Assembly: GCF_000383575.1 (NCBI RefSeq)
Contig: NZ_KB911579.1
Coordinates: 1,122,221-1,186,220, forward strand
Reading direction: 5' to 3'
From: Salinispora oceanensis
GTDB lineage: Bacteria > Actinomycetota > Actinomycetes > Mycobacteriales > Micromonosporaceae
Length of the DNA: 64,000 nt
The position numbers and the translations under genes were made by a program. The notes under the pieces are model-generated. The model was not told where the DNA came from. It did not search any database and worked only from the letters and a program-made list of their open reading frames with translations. This document shows positions 1-8,807 of this stretch, piece by piece. Numbering within the stretch: the first letter of the stretch is position 1; the number at the start of each line of letters is the position of its first letter.

Positions 1-299
1 ATCACCAGCTGGATGTTGCGCCGGCCGCGACGCCGCTCGGCGCCGCCGACCTTCGCCATGTTCCGGCCCTGCACGAACAGGTCACCGGAGGTGGGGGTCT
101 CCAGCCCCACCAACATCCGGGCCAGGGTCGACTTGCCGCAGCCGGACTCGCCGACGATGCCCAGGGTCTCACCCCGGCGCAGCTGCAGGTTGATCCCGTC
201 AACCGCGCGGACCGCACCGATCTGCCGCTTGAAGAGGATCCCCTGGGTGAGCGGGAAGTGCTTCACCAGGTCACGGGCCTCCAGCACGATGTCAGACAT
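1..299 (-). CDS. dppF: Oligopeptide/dipeptide ABC transporter ATP-binding protein, DppF-type (partial)
   Basis: Only the first 99 codons lie in the window; the gene runs off the left edge. The start is the ATG at 299, overlapping the end of the upstream ATPase gene by 8 nt (its TGA is at 292-294). The Walker A motif GESGCGKST is at about residues 43-51, followed by LARMLVGLETPTSG. A basic stretch of several Arg precedes a Q-loop-like NIQLV at the truncation. The N-terminus (VLEARDLVKHF) is typical of the second ATPase of Dpp/Opp importers. As the fifth gene of an SBP-B-C-D-F order it should pair with the adjacent ATPase to energise peptide uptake at the inner face of the membrane. Confidence 0.93.
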   Translation of the reverse strand, partial: MSDIVLEARDLVKHFPLTQGILFKRQIGAVRAVDGINLQLRRGETLGIVGESGCGKSTLARMLVGLETPTSGDLFVQGRNMAKVGGAERRRGRRNIQLV

Positions 300-1329
300 C
301 GGCCTGGACCTCCTTCCAGAAGTGGCAGGCGGAGCTTCGGGCCGGGGCCACCCGATGCAGCGGTGGCACCGGGTCCTGACGGCAGGCATCCTTCGCGTAC
401 CGGCACCGGGGGTTGAACGCGCAGCCCTTCGGGATGTCGGTCAGCAGCGGCGGCAAACCCTTGATGGCGGAGAGTTCCTGCCCCTTGAGGTCCAGGCGGG
501 GAATCGACTCCAGCAGGCCCTTGGTGTACGGGTGGGACGGGCTCTCGTAGATGTCCCGGACCGGAGCCTCCTCAATGACCCGGCCGGCGTACATCACCGA
601 GATCTGGTCCGCCACGTCGGCGACCACACCCATGTCGTGCGTGATCAGCAGCAGGCCCATGTTCCGTTCCTGCTGCAACTCGGCGAGGAGGGACATGATC
701 TGGGCCTGCACGGTGACGTCCAGGGCGGTGGTCGGCTCGTCGGCGATCAACACCTCCGGGTCCAGCGCCAACGCCATAGCGATCATGACGCGCTGGCGCA
801 TACCACCGGAGAACTGGTGCGGGTACTCGTTCACCCGCTGCTTCGCCGCCGGAATCTTGACCAGGTCAAGCAGCTCGACAGCGCGCGCCTTGCTGTCCGC
901 CCGGGACATGCCCCGGTGCTTGCGGAACAGCTCACCGAGCTGGAAGCCGACCGTGAAGACCGGGTTCAGCGCGGAGAGGGCGTCCTGGAAGATCATCGCG
1001 ACCCGGTTGGCGCGGACCTTACGCCGCTGCTCCTCCCGAAGCTTGAGCAGGTCGACGCCGCGGTAGCGGATCTCCCCACCGGTGACGAACCCGGGTGGGC
1101 TGTCCAGGATCCCCATAATCGCCTGGGCGGTGACGCTCTTACCGCAGCCGGACTCACCGAGAATCGCTCGGGTCTCGCCGGCCCGCAGGCTGAAGCTGAC
1201 GCCGTTGACCGCGCGGGCGATGCCGTTGCGGGTACGGAACTCGACGTGCAGATCCTTGACCTCGAGCGGCAACGCATTTGAGTCAAGGCCGGGCAGGGCG
1301 TCCAGCTTGACGTTCACATCAGTGCTCAT
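292..1329 (-). CDS. dppD: Oligopeptide/dipeptide ABC transporter ATP-binding protein, DppD-type
   Basis: First of the two ATPase subunits of the peptide importer, about 345 residues. Visible motifs are Walker A GESGCGKSV, Q-loop AMIFQDALSALNP, signature FSGGMRQRV, Walker B EVLIADEPTTALD, and the C-terminal oligopeptide-transporter extension with three Cys (GCAFNPRCRYAKDAC) that may bind a metal or Fe-S centre. I chose the ATG at 1329, which has GGTGAG a few bases upstream. A GTG at 1338, overlapping the dppC stop as GTGA, is equally possible and adds three residues. It is translationally coupled on both sides. Function follows from family and operon; the peptide range cannot be read from sequence. 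Confidence 0.93.
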   Translation of the reverse strand: MSTDVNVKLDALPGLDSNALPLEVKDLHVEFRTRNGIARAVNGVSFSLRAGETRAILGESGCGKSVTAQAIMGILDSPPGFVTGGEIRYRGVDLLKLREEQRRKVRANRVAMIFQDALSALNPVFTVGFQLGELFRKHRGMSRADSKARAVELLDLVKIPAAKQRVNEYPHQFSGGMRQRVMIAMALALDPEVLIADEPTTALDVTVQAQIMSLLAELQQERNMGLLLITHDMGVVADVADQISVMYAGRVIEEAPVRDIYESPSHPYTKGLLESIPRLDLKGQELSAIKGLPPLLTDIPKGCAFNPRCRYAKDACRQDPVPPLHRVAPARSSACHFWKEVQADV

Positions 1330-1334
1330 GGCGC

Positions 1335-2276
1335 TCACCGGAACTTCGGGTCGAGGGCGTCACGCAGGGCGTCACCCATAAGAATGAAGGACAGCACCGT
1401 GCCAATCAACAGCCCGCAGGGGAAGAGCAGCAGCCACGGGTCCTCCAGGAAGTAGACGTCGTGGGCCGAGATCATGATGCCCCAGGACTGCGCCGGTGGC
1501 TGGAGCCCGATACCGAGGAAGGTCAGCGTGGCCTCCGCGGCCACGAACGAACCCAGCACGATCGTGGCGTACACCAACATCGGCGCGATCGCGTTCGGCA
1601 GGATGTGCCGGAACATCAACCGACCATTGCCCGCCCCGACCGCCCTCGCGGCCTGCACGTAGTCCAGGTCCTTTGAGGAGATGACGCTACCGCGGATGAT
1701 CCGGGCGATCGTCGGCCAGCTCAGCAGGAACAGCACCAGGGCGATGGTCACGACGTTCTGCTGCTTGATCAGGGTCAGGAAGACGATCGCACCGAGCAGG
1801 AACGGCAGCGAGAAGAAGATGTCCATCAACCGGGAAATGATCCCGTCGACCCAGCCGCCGTAGTAGCCGGCGAGGAGTCCCATCAGGCCGCCGAAGAGCA
1901 CGATGCCCCCGGTTGCCATGATCGCGATCACCATCGATGGCCGAGCGCCGTAGATGGCGTGCGAGTAGTAGTCGCAGCCCTGAATGTTGAAGCCGAACGG
2001 ATGTTCCCAGCTCGGCGCGAGCCGGGACTGGTCGGTGTCACACGCCCGGGGATCCTGACTGGTCCAGAGCTTCGGGAAGGCCGCCATCGTGCCGACCACG
2101 AAGATGTACAGGATGGCGATCATGAAAACCGGGTCGCGGACCAGCTGCCGGCGGGCATCCGCCCACAGGCTGGCGTTGCGCTCCTTGCCGCTCCTGCTCT
2201 TCTCTCCCGGGGCCCGGCCGTCGCCGGAGCCCGGGGCACCGCCGACAGCGGTGCCGGCACTCGTCGCATCACTCAT
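1335..2276 (-). CDS. dppC: Peptide ABC transporter permease, DppC-type
   Basis: Inner-membrane permease of the BPD family, about 313 residues with around six membrane segments. The EAA-type loop is near the C-terminus (ARAVGAGNGRLMFRHILPNA), and the product ends DALRDALDPKFR, the usual DppC tail. An N-terminal OppC-like stretch (DARRQLVRDPVFM) precedes the first helix. The ATG at 2276 is preceded by GAGGTG about 8 nt upstream and is preferred over an in-frame start at 2339, whose extra codons come from a 9-bp repeat. It should heterodimerise with the DppB-type permease encoded upstream to form the channel. Confidence 0.92.
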   Translation of the reverse strand: MSDATSAGTAVGGAPGSGDGRAPGEKSRSGKERNASLWADARRQLVRDPVFMIAILYIFVVGTMAAFPKLWTSQDPRACDTDQSRLAPSWEHPFGFNIQGCDYYSHAIYGARPSMVIAIMATGGIVLFGGLMGLLAGYYGGWVDGIISRLMDIFFSLPFLLGAIVFLTLIKQQNVVTIALVLFLLSWPTIARIIRGSVISSKDLDYVQAARAVGAGNGRLMFRHILPNAIAPMLVYATIVLGSFVAAEATLTFLGIGLQPPAQSWGIMISAHDVYFLEDPWLLLFPCGLLIGTVLSFILMGDALRDALDPKFR

Positions 2277-2308
2277 GTCCACACCTCGTTTCGCTTCGCC
2301 CTGCCGCG

Positions 2309-2335
2309 GATCGCCGGGATCGCCGGGATCGCCGG
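2309..2335. repeat. Three tandem copies of a 9-bp unit between dppB and dppC
   Basis: GATCGCCGG is repeated three times without interruption in the 84-nt gap between dppB and dppC. If translation began upstream of the chosen dppC start it would encode Gly-Asp-Pro repeats. Strain-variable copy number is plausible but not shown. Confidence 0.8.
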
Positions 2336-2360
2336 CCACCGGTTACTGACCACGGTGCCG

Positions 2361-3371
2361 TCACTCATAGCGGATCCTCGGGTCGAGCACGGCGTACAGG
2401 AGGTCGACCAACAGGTTGACGAGCAGAATGACCAGCACCAGCATGGTCACCACGCCGATGATCACCGGTGATTCCCCGGTACGGGCGGCGGCCGTCACCA
2501 GCCGGCCGATACCGGGCACGTTGAAGATGGTCTCGGTGACCACCGCGCCGGCCATCGCCGAACCGATGTCGACGCCGAGGTACGTGATCACGGGAATCAG
2601 CGAGTTACGCAGCGTGTGCACGCCGATGACCCGCTTGTTCGCCAGGCCCTTTGCCCGCGCGGTCCGGACGAAGTCGGCGCGGATGTTCTCCATGATGCTG
2701 GTCCGGGTCAGGCGCGCGGTGGTGGCGAGCGCGACCGAGCCGAGCACCATGCCGGGGATCAGCAGGCTGGCGAAGGGGTAGTCCGGCTTGAACCCGGGGC
2801 TGAAGAACCCGTACGCGATGACGTCGGGGATCCACTCCTGATCACGCAGGACGTTGCCGAACTTGACCCCGACGAACTCTCGCACCACCACACCGAGCAC
2901 GAAGATCGGCACAGAGATCACGAAGACGGTGCTGATCTTCACCAGGTTGTCGGCGAAGCTGCCGCCCCGCAGACCCGCCCACACGCCGGCCGCGATACCG
3001 ACGGCGGCCTCGAAGATGATCGCGATCAACAAGAGCTTGAGGGTGAACGGAACGGCGTTGGCCACCAGCTCGGTGACCTCCTGCCGCCGCATGTTGATGC
3101 CGAAGTCAAAGTGCAGGAAGACTCCACTCACCCGGTCGAGGAAGAGCCCGAAGCAGGGGTTGCCCTTCTGCTCGAGGCAGGGGTCACCGTAGCCGAGTCG
3201 CTCGGTGACCGCCTGGAGCAGGGCCGGCGGTGGGGTCCGGTCGCCGAAGAGCGCCCGGACCGGGTTACCGCTGAACTGGATCGCCAGCGAGGTCATGTAG
3301 TGGAGCAGGAACATGGTGCCCAGCACGGTCGGGATGAACTGGAGCAACCGTCGAATGACGTAGCGCCCCAT
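2361..3371 (-). CDS. dppB: Peptide ABC transporter permease, DppB-type
   Basis: Inner-membrane permease of about 336 residues. It starts MGRYVIRRLLQFIPTVLG, the classic DppB/OppB opening with the first helix at residues 9-30. The periplasmic loop is long and Cys-containing (YGDPCLEQKGNPCFG), and the EAA loop (FVRTARAKGLANKRVIGVH) lies before the last two helices. The ATG at 3371 has GAGAGGAG 9-12 nt upstream. The gene follows the SBP gene after a 107-nt gap that holds a strong hairpin, and precedes dppC. The two Cys in the extracytoplasmic loop could form a disulfide, which is inference. Confidence 0.93.
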   Translation of the reverse strand: MGRYVIRRLLQFIPTVLGTMFLLHYMTSLAIQFSGNPVRALFGDRTPPPALLQAVTERLGYGDPCLEQKGNPCFGLFLDRVSGVFLHFDFGINMRRQEVTELVANAVPFTLKLLLIAIIFEAAVGIAAGVWAGLRGGSFADNLVKISTVFVISVPIFVLGVVVREFVGVKFGNVLRDQEWIPDVIAYGFFSPGFKPDYPFASLLIPGMVLGSVALATTARLTRTSIMENIRADFVRTARAKGLANKRVIGVHTLRNSLIPVITYLGVDIGSAMAGAVVTETIFNVPGIGRLVTAAARTGESPVIIGVVTMLVLVILLVNLLVDLLYAVLDPRIRYE

Positions 3372-3403
3372 GTCGGGGTCTCCTCTCGGCGCTGATATGG
3401 CGA

Positions 3404-3432
3404 CAACGATCACCCTGGTGGGGTGACCGTTG
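3404..3432 (-). terminator. Hairpin between the SBP gene and dppB (attenuator or mRNA 3' stabiliser)
   Basis: On the minus strand CAACGGTCACCC pairs with GGGTGATCGTTG (one G.U pair) around a 5-nt loop; three more pairs follow beyond one mismatch. There is no T-run, so read-through is expected. In ABC import operons such structures commonly leave more SBP mRNA than permease mRNA. Confidence 0.65.
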
Positions 3433-3478
3433 CCGCCACATCCTTCTTACGGCTGGATCAGATGGCTGAAGCGCGGTT

Positions 3479-5098
3479 CTACTTCAGCGAGGTCGCACCG
3501 TAGTCGGCGCCAGCGACCTGGTTCCAGACGAAGGTGTCGACGTTCTCGCTGTAGATCGCCGCCTCCTTCCGCCAGAACATCGGGATGACCGGCAGTTCCT
3601 CAGCCAGGACATCCTCAGCCTGCTGGTAGAGGGCGAGCGCCTCGTCGATGGTCGCGGCGGAGTCACCCTGCTTCATCAGCTTGTCGAACTCGGGGTTGCT
3701 GAAGGTGGTGTGGTTGCTGTGGGCACCAGTGCCGTAGATCGGAGACAGGTAGGTCTCCAGGTACGGGTAGTCCGGGCCCCAGCCGAGCCGGAACGGGCCG
3801 GTGAGCTGCTCGTTGTCGGCCGTCTCCAGGTACTCGGGGAACTGCAGGTTGACCTTCAGCTCGTAGTCGATCCCCAGCACGCCCTTGATCTGGTCGCCAA
3901 CCGCCTGCAGCCAGGCCTCGTGGCCAGCACCCGCGTTGGCCCACAGGACCAGCTTGTCGCCCTTCCAGCCGCCGGCCTCGGCGAGCAGCGCCTTGGCCTT
4001 CTCGACGTCCTTCTGGCAGTAGGTGCAGACACCCTCGCGCGCGCCCTGGTAGCTCGGCGCGACGAAACCGGTAGCCGGGGCGTACCGGCCGTCAAAGACC
4101 GCGTCCACGATCGACTGGCGGTCGATCGCCAACGAGAGCGCCTGCCGGACGCGCTTGTCCTTGAAGTTCTCGTTGTACAGCGGCAGGCCGACGTAGTTGA
4201 AGCTGTCACCAGCCTGCTCGTACAGCCGATCGCCGTAGCTGGCCTTGGCGTCCTTGAATCGCGCCGGCGGGATCGTGTACATCACGTCCAGCTCGCCGGC
4301 CTGGAAGGCGGCGTAGCCGCTGTCCACGTCGGCGAAGAGCCGGTAGTTGATTCCGTCGGGCTTGCCCGGCTCACCGTTCCAGCTGTCGCTGCGGACCAGG
4401 TTGATCTCGACGTTGCGTTCCCAGGTACCGTCGATCTTGTAAGGGCCGTTGCCGATCGGCGTCTCGTTGCAGGTGTCCGCGTCGTCGATGCAGGCCTGCG
4501 CCATCGGGAAGAAGCCGACGTAGCCGACCGTGGTCGGGAAGCCGGTGAACGGCTCGCTGAGCTCGACGGTGAAGGTCAGGTCGTCGACCTTCTTCAGGCC
4601 GGACATCGTCTCGGCCGTCGGCGCCGGGGCCTTCTCCGGCCCCTCACCGTCCGGGTCCTCGGACGTGACGTCGCCGAAACCGGCGATGCGCTTCATGAAG
4701 TAGCCGTTGTTCTGGGCGTTCGGCCCGTAAGCGGCGTAGTTCCACGAGCGGATGAAGGAGTCGGCGTCGACCGGCTCACCGTTGTCGAAGGTGTAGCCGT
4801 CCTTCAGCTTGACCGTCCAGAGCTTCTGGTCCTCCGACTCAATCGAGTCGGCCAGGTCGTTCTCGACTTCACCAGTCTCGGCGTTGTACTTGACCAGGCC
4901 ACGGTAGAGCTGACGGATCACGTAGATCGACGGCTCGTCGTTGCCATTCGACGGCAGTAGGAACGCCGGCTCCGACGCGTAAACGCGAAGCGTGCCACCG
5001 GCATCACTGCCGCCATCGCCCGAGCCGCTGCCACAGGCGGTGGCCAACATAGCGGTGGCGGTCGCCGCGACCGCCACCTTCAGGAATTTCCCGCGCAT
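3479..5098 (-). CDS. Peptide ABC transporter substrate-binding lipoprotein
   Basis: Extracytoplasmic solute-binding protein of the DppA/OppA (SBP_bac_5) family, 539 residues. It has a lipoprotein signal peptide (Lys-rich start, hydrophobic core, lipobox LATAC with the modified Cys at residue 22), then a Gly/Ser/Asp linker. Family features include a RQLYRGLVKY segment, PIGNGPYKI and KRVRQALSLAIDR. The start ATG at 5098 has GAGGAGG about 9 nt upstream. It is the first gene of the importer operon, with 242 nt of untranslated DNA in front that must carry the promoter. Ligand specificity (dipeptides, oligopeptides or another substrate) cannot be decided from sequence. Confidence 0.92.
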   Translation of the reverse strand: MRGKFLKVAVAATATAMLATACGSGSGDGGSDAGGTLRVYASEPAFLLPSNGNDEPSIYVIRQLYRGLVKYNAETGEVENDLADSIESEDQKLWTVKLKDGYTFDNGEPVDADSFIRSWNYAAYGPNAQNNGYFMKRIAGFGDVTSEDPDGEGPEKAPAPTAETMSGLKKVDDLTFTVELSEPFTGFPTTVGYVGFFPMAQACIDDADTCNETPIGNGPYKIDGTWERNVEINLVRSDSWNGEPGKPDGINYRLFADVDSGYAAFQAGELDVMYTIPPARFKDAKASYGDRLYEQAGDSFNYVGLPLYNENFKDKRVRQALSLAIDRQSIVDAVFDGRYAPATGFVAPSYQGAREGVCTYCQKDVEKAKALLAEAGGWKGDKLVLWANAGAGHEAWLQAVGDQIKGVLGIDYELKVNLQFPEYLETADNEQLTGPFRLGWGPDYPYLETYLSPIYGTGAHSNHTTFSNPEFDKLMKQGDSAATIDEALALYQQAEDVLAEELPVIPMFWRKEAAIYSENVDTFVWNQVAGADYGATSLK

Positions 5099-5340
5099 TG
5101 GGAGTGCCTCCTCAGGGCGCTCAGCTCACGAGGGGGTGTGAGGTGCCTGCCACTGTGACACCGGACGCGCGCTAGCGGGAAGGCGTGTTATCAACCCGAT
5201 ATCTGGCCGGGACGGTGTGTACATCCACCCGGAGGTGGGTTCATCGACTCCAGGCAAGCGTGGTAAGAGCTGCGGAAACAACATCGACAACGACAAACAC
5301 CGGCACCTGCTCGCCCACACCGGCAACACTGGCGGGCGGC
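5099..5340. other. Intergenic region ahead of the peptide importer operon
   Basis: This 242-nt stretch lies between the 3' end of the response regulator gene and the SBP start, both on the minus strand. It should hold the importer promoter. A TTGATA hexamer is present on the minus strand, but with no well-spaced -10. A small hairpin (CCACC/GGTGG with a 4-nt loop, 5225-5238) may end the two-component transcript. Confidence 0.4.
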
Positions 5341-6027
5341 TCAGATGAGCCGACGATCCGCCGCCCAACGGGACAACTCGTAGCGGCTGGACATCTGGAG
5401 CTTGCGAAGCACGTTCGACACATGCGTCTCGACCGTCTTGATCGAGATGTAGAGCTCCTTGGCGATCTCCTTGTACGCGTACCCGCGAGCGAGCAGACGC
5501 AGCACCTCCCGCTCCCGGTTGGTCAGCTGGTCCAGCTCCGGGTCGGAGACCGGCGCGTCCGGGCGCGCGGCGAAGGCGTCCAACACGAAACCGGCCAGCC
5601 GAGGGCTGAAGACGGCATCGCCCTCGGCGACCCGGCGGACCGCCGCCGCCAGCTCGTCCGGTGAGATCGTCTTGGTGACGTAGCCACGGGCGCCAGCGCG
5701 GATCAGCCCGATCACGTCCTCGGCCGCGTCCGAGACGCTGAGCGCAAGGAACCGCACGTGCGGGTGCGTGCGCCGGATGGCCTCGAGCACCGCCCGGCCG
5801 CCCCCCTCCGGCATGTGCACGTCAAGCAACACCACGTCGGGTTCGGTGGCGGCGATCCGACTGACCGCCTCCCCCACCGTGCTCGCCTCGCCCACCACGT
5901 CGACATGCGCACCCAGCTCGACGCGGACTCCGGCCCGAAACATCGCGTGATCGTCAACGAGGAAGACGCGCAACCGCCGTGCGGCGGCCCCGCCTTCCGC
6001 CGCTGCGCCTGGTGCCTGCTCCGCCAT
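5341..6027 (-). CDS. NarL/LuxR-family response regulator (MacR-like)
   Basis: 228 residues. The receiver domain (about 20-140) has the acidic pair D25-D26, phospho-acceptor D69 in VVLLDVHMP, the Thr/Ser switch region LALSVSD and the Lys of YVTKTI. The C-terminal LuxR helix-turn-helix (about 160-225) reads LTNREREVLRLLARG followed by YKEIAKELYIS and TVETHVSNVLRKL. The start ATG at 6027 immediately follows the kinase stop (6028-6030), so both are translated from one message. Its partner is the PspC-domain kinase upstream, and PspC-type membrane genes are divergent. In memory this matches the MacRS/PspC systems of Streptomyces; targets here are unknown. Confidence 0.9.
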   Translation of the reverse strand: MAEQAPGAAAEGGAAARRLRVFLVDDHAMFRAGVRVELGAHVDVVGEASTVGEAVSRIAATEPDVVLLDVHMPEGGGRAVLEAIRRTHPHVRFLALSVSDAAEDVIGLIRAGARGYVTKTISPDELAAAVRRVAEGDAVFSPRLAGFVLDAFAARPDAPVSDPELDQLTNREREVLRLLARGYAYKEIAKELYISIKTVETHVSNVLRKLQMSSRYELSRWAADRRLI

Positions 6028-7278
6028 TCACCTACTCCTCTCCGCCGTGGACCCGTCGCGGGAGATCGGCAGGATCAACCGGATCTCGGTCCCCTCCCCG
6101 GGCTCGGAGCGGAGCTCCGACCGGCCACCGTGTCGCTTCATCCGCCCGATGATCGAGCCCCGAACGCCGTGCCGGTGGTCCTCCACCGTAGTCGGGTCGA
6201 AGCCCCTCCCCCGATCCCGGACGAAGACGCTGACCTGCTCGGGTTCGACCTCGGCGTAGAGCGAGACGGTCTGCACCCCAGCGTGCCGGGCCGCGTTTAC
6301 CAGCGCCTCGCGGGCGGCGGCCACCAACGCGCCGACCCGCTCGTCGGTCTCCCGGTCACCGACGACCACCGTCTCCACCGTGATCCCATACGTGTCTTCC
6401 ACCTCGGCCGCCGCCTGCTCCAGCGCCGCCGCGAAGCGCTCCGTCGGCGAAGCCGTCGGCCGGTAGAGCCAGTTACGCAGCGAGCGTTCCTGGCCCCGGG
6501 CCAGCCGCGTCACCATCTTCCCGTCGCTGGCGTTTCGCTGGATCAACGCGAGGGTGTGCAGCACCTGGTCATGCACCATGGCGGCCAGTTCCGCCCGCTC
6601 CTGCTCCCGGATCCGTCCCTCCCGCTCCGACCGGAGCTGGTTCCAGGTGCGCCAGAGCACCGGCGCGGCCACCACCCCGACACCTGCCAGACCGACCAGG
6701 GCAAAGATCACGCCGTTGAGCACCGCGTCGAAGTTCTGCGCCGGCGAGTACACCGCCGCCACCCCGATCGCCCCCACCGCGACCAGGATTCCGCCGCCGA
6801 TGAATCGGAGCACGAACGCCCGCCGGTCGCTCTCCTCCACCACCGCGCTCAGCCAGGGCACCGGCAGCGTCCCGCCCCACTGTCGTCGCCGCTGCGGTGC
6901 GGACTGGTGCCAGATCAACCCGGCCCCGACCGCGATGATCGTGACCAGCCAGCCGGCGGTACCGGCCACACCGGTAGCACCCGCCGAATCAAAGAGGATC
7001 ATCTGGAGGATCAGCACCACCAGGCCGATCGCCACGAACGGCAGCAGCTGAGCCACGTCGCGACGGGGCGGGGCGGCGGTGTCCCCCGGCCGCACCGGCA
7101 CCACCGCCCAGAAGGCCGCGTACAGCAACAGCCCGAGGCCGTTGAAGCCGAGCAACACCAGGAACGCGACCCGGACCCAGAGCACCGGAATGCGAAGGTG
7201 CCCGGCGATCCCCGCCGCCACCCCAGCAGCGATCCGGTGCTCGCGGGCGCGATAGAGGCGCGGCGACGAGTTGATCAC
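6028..7278 (-). CDS. Sensor histidine kinase with N-terminal PspC domain (MacS-like)
   Basis: 416 residues. A PspC domain covers about residues 5-65 (YRAREHRIAAGVAAGIAGHL then a helix pair), followed by further membrane helices at about 78-97, 108-124, 160-178 and 186-208. The dimerisation/phosphorylation segment has MVHDQVLH with His236, and the GHKL ATPase has an N-box (REALVNAARHAG) and G-boxes (DRGRGFDP, GEGTEI). No large extracytoplasmic sensor is present, so the signal is probably sensed within or at the membrane. The start is GTG at 7278; no strong ribosome site is visible. It is divergent by 197 nt from a second PspC gene, implying a shared control region. Confidence 0.9.
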   Translation of the reverse strand: MINSSPRLYRAREHRIAAGVAAGIAGHLRIPVLWVRVAFLVLLGFNGLGLLLYAAFWAVVPVRPGDTAAPPRRDVAQLLPFVAIGLVVLILQMILFDSAGATGVAGTAGWLVTIIAVGAGLIWHQSAPQRRRQWGGTLPVPWLSAVVEESDRRAFVLRFIGGGILVAVGAIGVAAVYSPAQNFDAVLNGVIFALVGLAGVGVVAAPVLWRTWNQLRSEREGRIREQERAELAAMVHDQVLHTLALIQRNASDGKMVTRLARGQERSLRNWLYRPTASPTERFAAALEQAAAEVEDTYGITVETVVVGDRETDERVGALVAAAREALVNAARHAGVQTVSLYAEVEPEQVSVFVRDRGRGFDPTTVEDHRHGVRGSIIGRMKRHGGRSELRSEPGEGTEIRLILPISRDGSTAERSR

Positions 7279-7475
7279 GGCACTGATCGGGGGCTCCCTA
7301 GCTAGTCGCGGCGGGTTTCGCCGGCGAGCGGCACGCGCCGCCGGTTCCGATCGTCACACGCCAGGTCACCGCTCGACCACGGGGGCGTCCCGGAGATCCT
7401 GCTCTCCGGATCTCAGGGTGAGGTCAGGGTCTCCGCCGGAGGCCGGCCAGGCGACGAGGGAGCAGGATCGAGGCC

Positions 7476-8807
7476 ATGACCGAGGAAGCCGCCCAGCACC
7501 AGCCAACCGGGGCGACGTCACCATCCGCAGCGCCGACGGGGGAGCCGCCGCCCGGGGGCCCGCCCGGAGGCCCACCCCCTCCGCCGTCCGGGGGCCCGCC
7601 CCCTCCGCCGCCCGGAGGCAGCGGCTTCACCTCGCGGTACGGGCTGGTCCGACCGCACGACGGCCGCTACCTGGCCGGCGTCTGCGCGGCGATCGGCCGG
7701 GCGACGAACACCGATCCGGTGCTCTGGCGGGTGCTGCTTGCGGTGCTCGGCTTCTTCGGCGGCATCGGCATCCTGGTGTACGTCTCCGCCTGGCTGGTCA
7801 TCCCGGGCGAGGGGGACACCGCCTCACCGGTCGAGTCGATGCTGGGCCGGGGACGCTCCAGCATGTCCCCGGTCACCGTGATCGTGCTCGGCATCCTGGT
7901 GGCGGTCAGCTTCGCCTTCATCGTCACCGACACGTTCCGGGCCGTGCTGCTCGGCGCGGCGATCCTGATCAGCGGCGCGCTGCTGCTCAACCGGGAACGT
8001 CCGGGCCGGTCCAGACCGCCCGTTGCACCACCGCAGCCCTGGCCGACCTGGGCCCCACCGCAGGCACCGACAGCGCCCGAGGCTCCACCCGGCGGCTTCC
8101 GCCCCCCGTTCGCCCCGCATGGGCCGTACGCCTCGCCGCCCCCACCGCCGGCGCCACCGCCGGCCCCCCGGCCGGAGCGAAAGCGACCGCGGGAACGGTC
8201 CGCGCTCGGCGGGGTGACCTTCTCGCTGGTCTTCCTCATCCTCGGGCTGCTGGCCGTACTGGACCTGACCGGCGTACCCGCCCTCGGCGCGTCCGCGTAC
8301 TTCGCGGCGGTCCTGGCCACCATCGGCCTCGGCCTACTCGTCGGCGCCTGGTTCGGCCGGGCCCGCTGGCTCATCGCGCTCGGCCTGATCACGGCCGCCG
8401 CACTGGGGGTGGCCACCGTAGCCGAGTCCGACCGGTTCCACGCAGTGAACCAAGCGGTGACCTGGGCTCCTGCCAACCACGCCGAGCTCGCGAGCCGGTA
8501 CGAGAACAGCGTCGGAAGCTCCCTGCTCGACCTGCGCTCGGTGGACTTCACCGGGAAGCACAGCGAGATCACGGTGGCGGTCACAGCCGGGGAGGCCACC
8601 GTGGTACTGCCCCCGAACGTTGATACCACCGTCACCGCGACCGTCAGCGTCGGCGACGCGGTCATCTTCGACCAACGCGTCGACAAGCGCGGCGCCTCCA
8701 CCGGTGTGCTACGCGAGAGCACCGATCTGGGGGCGGACGGCCCCGGCGGCGGGACGCTGCGCCTCTTCGTTCAGATTGATGTCGGCAAGCTGGAGGTGAC
8801 CCGATGA
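7476..8807 (+). CDS. PspC-domain membrane protein with Pro/Gly-rich N-terminus
   Basis: 443 residues. The first 50 are disordered and Pro/Gly-rich, encoded by imperfect GC repeats. A PspC domain follows at about 53-115 (GRYLAGVCAAIGRAT, then a hydrophobic pair of segments). Additional helices lie at about 128-165, then a second Pro-rich linker, then three further helices from about 245 to 320. The C-terminal 120 residues resemble a beta-rich adhesin-like fold (ITVAVTAGEATVVLPPNVD), a pattern seen in proteins such as LiaF/DUF2154; that resemblance is inference. The start ATG 7476 has GAGG upstream. It overlaps the next gene by 4 nt and is divergent from the PspC kinase, so it is probably part of the same envelope-stress circuit. 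Confidence 0.82.
   Translation: MTEEAAQHQPTGATSPSAAPTGEPPPGGPPGGPPPPPSGGPPPPPPGGSGFTSRYGLVRPHDGRYLAGVCAAIGRATNTDPVLWRVLLAVLGFFGGIGILVYVSAWLVIPGEGDTASPVESMLGRGRSSMSPVTVIVLGILVAVSFAFIVTDTFRAVLLGAAILISGALLLNRERPGRSRPPVAPPQPWPTWAPPQAPTAPEAPPGGFRPPFAPHGPYASPPPPPAPPPAPRPERKRPRERSALGGVTFSLVFLILGLLAVLDLTGVPALGASAYFAAVLATIGLGLLVGAWFGRARWLIALGLITAAALGVATVAESDRFHAVNQAVTWAPANHAELASRYENSVGSSLLDLRSVDFTGKHSEITVAVTAGEATVVLPPNVDTTVTATVSVGDAVIFDQRVDKRGASTGVLRESTDLGADGPGGGTLRLFVQIDVGKLEVTR

Noticed and set aside
2309..2335. Short repeats as a CRISPR array
   Set aside because: Nine-base units without spacers; no cas genes anywhere in the window.
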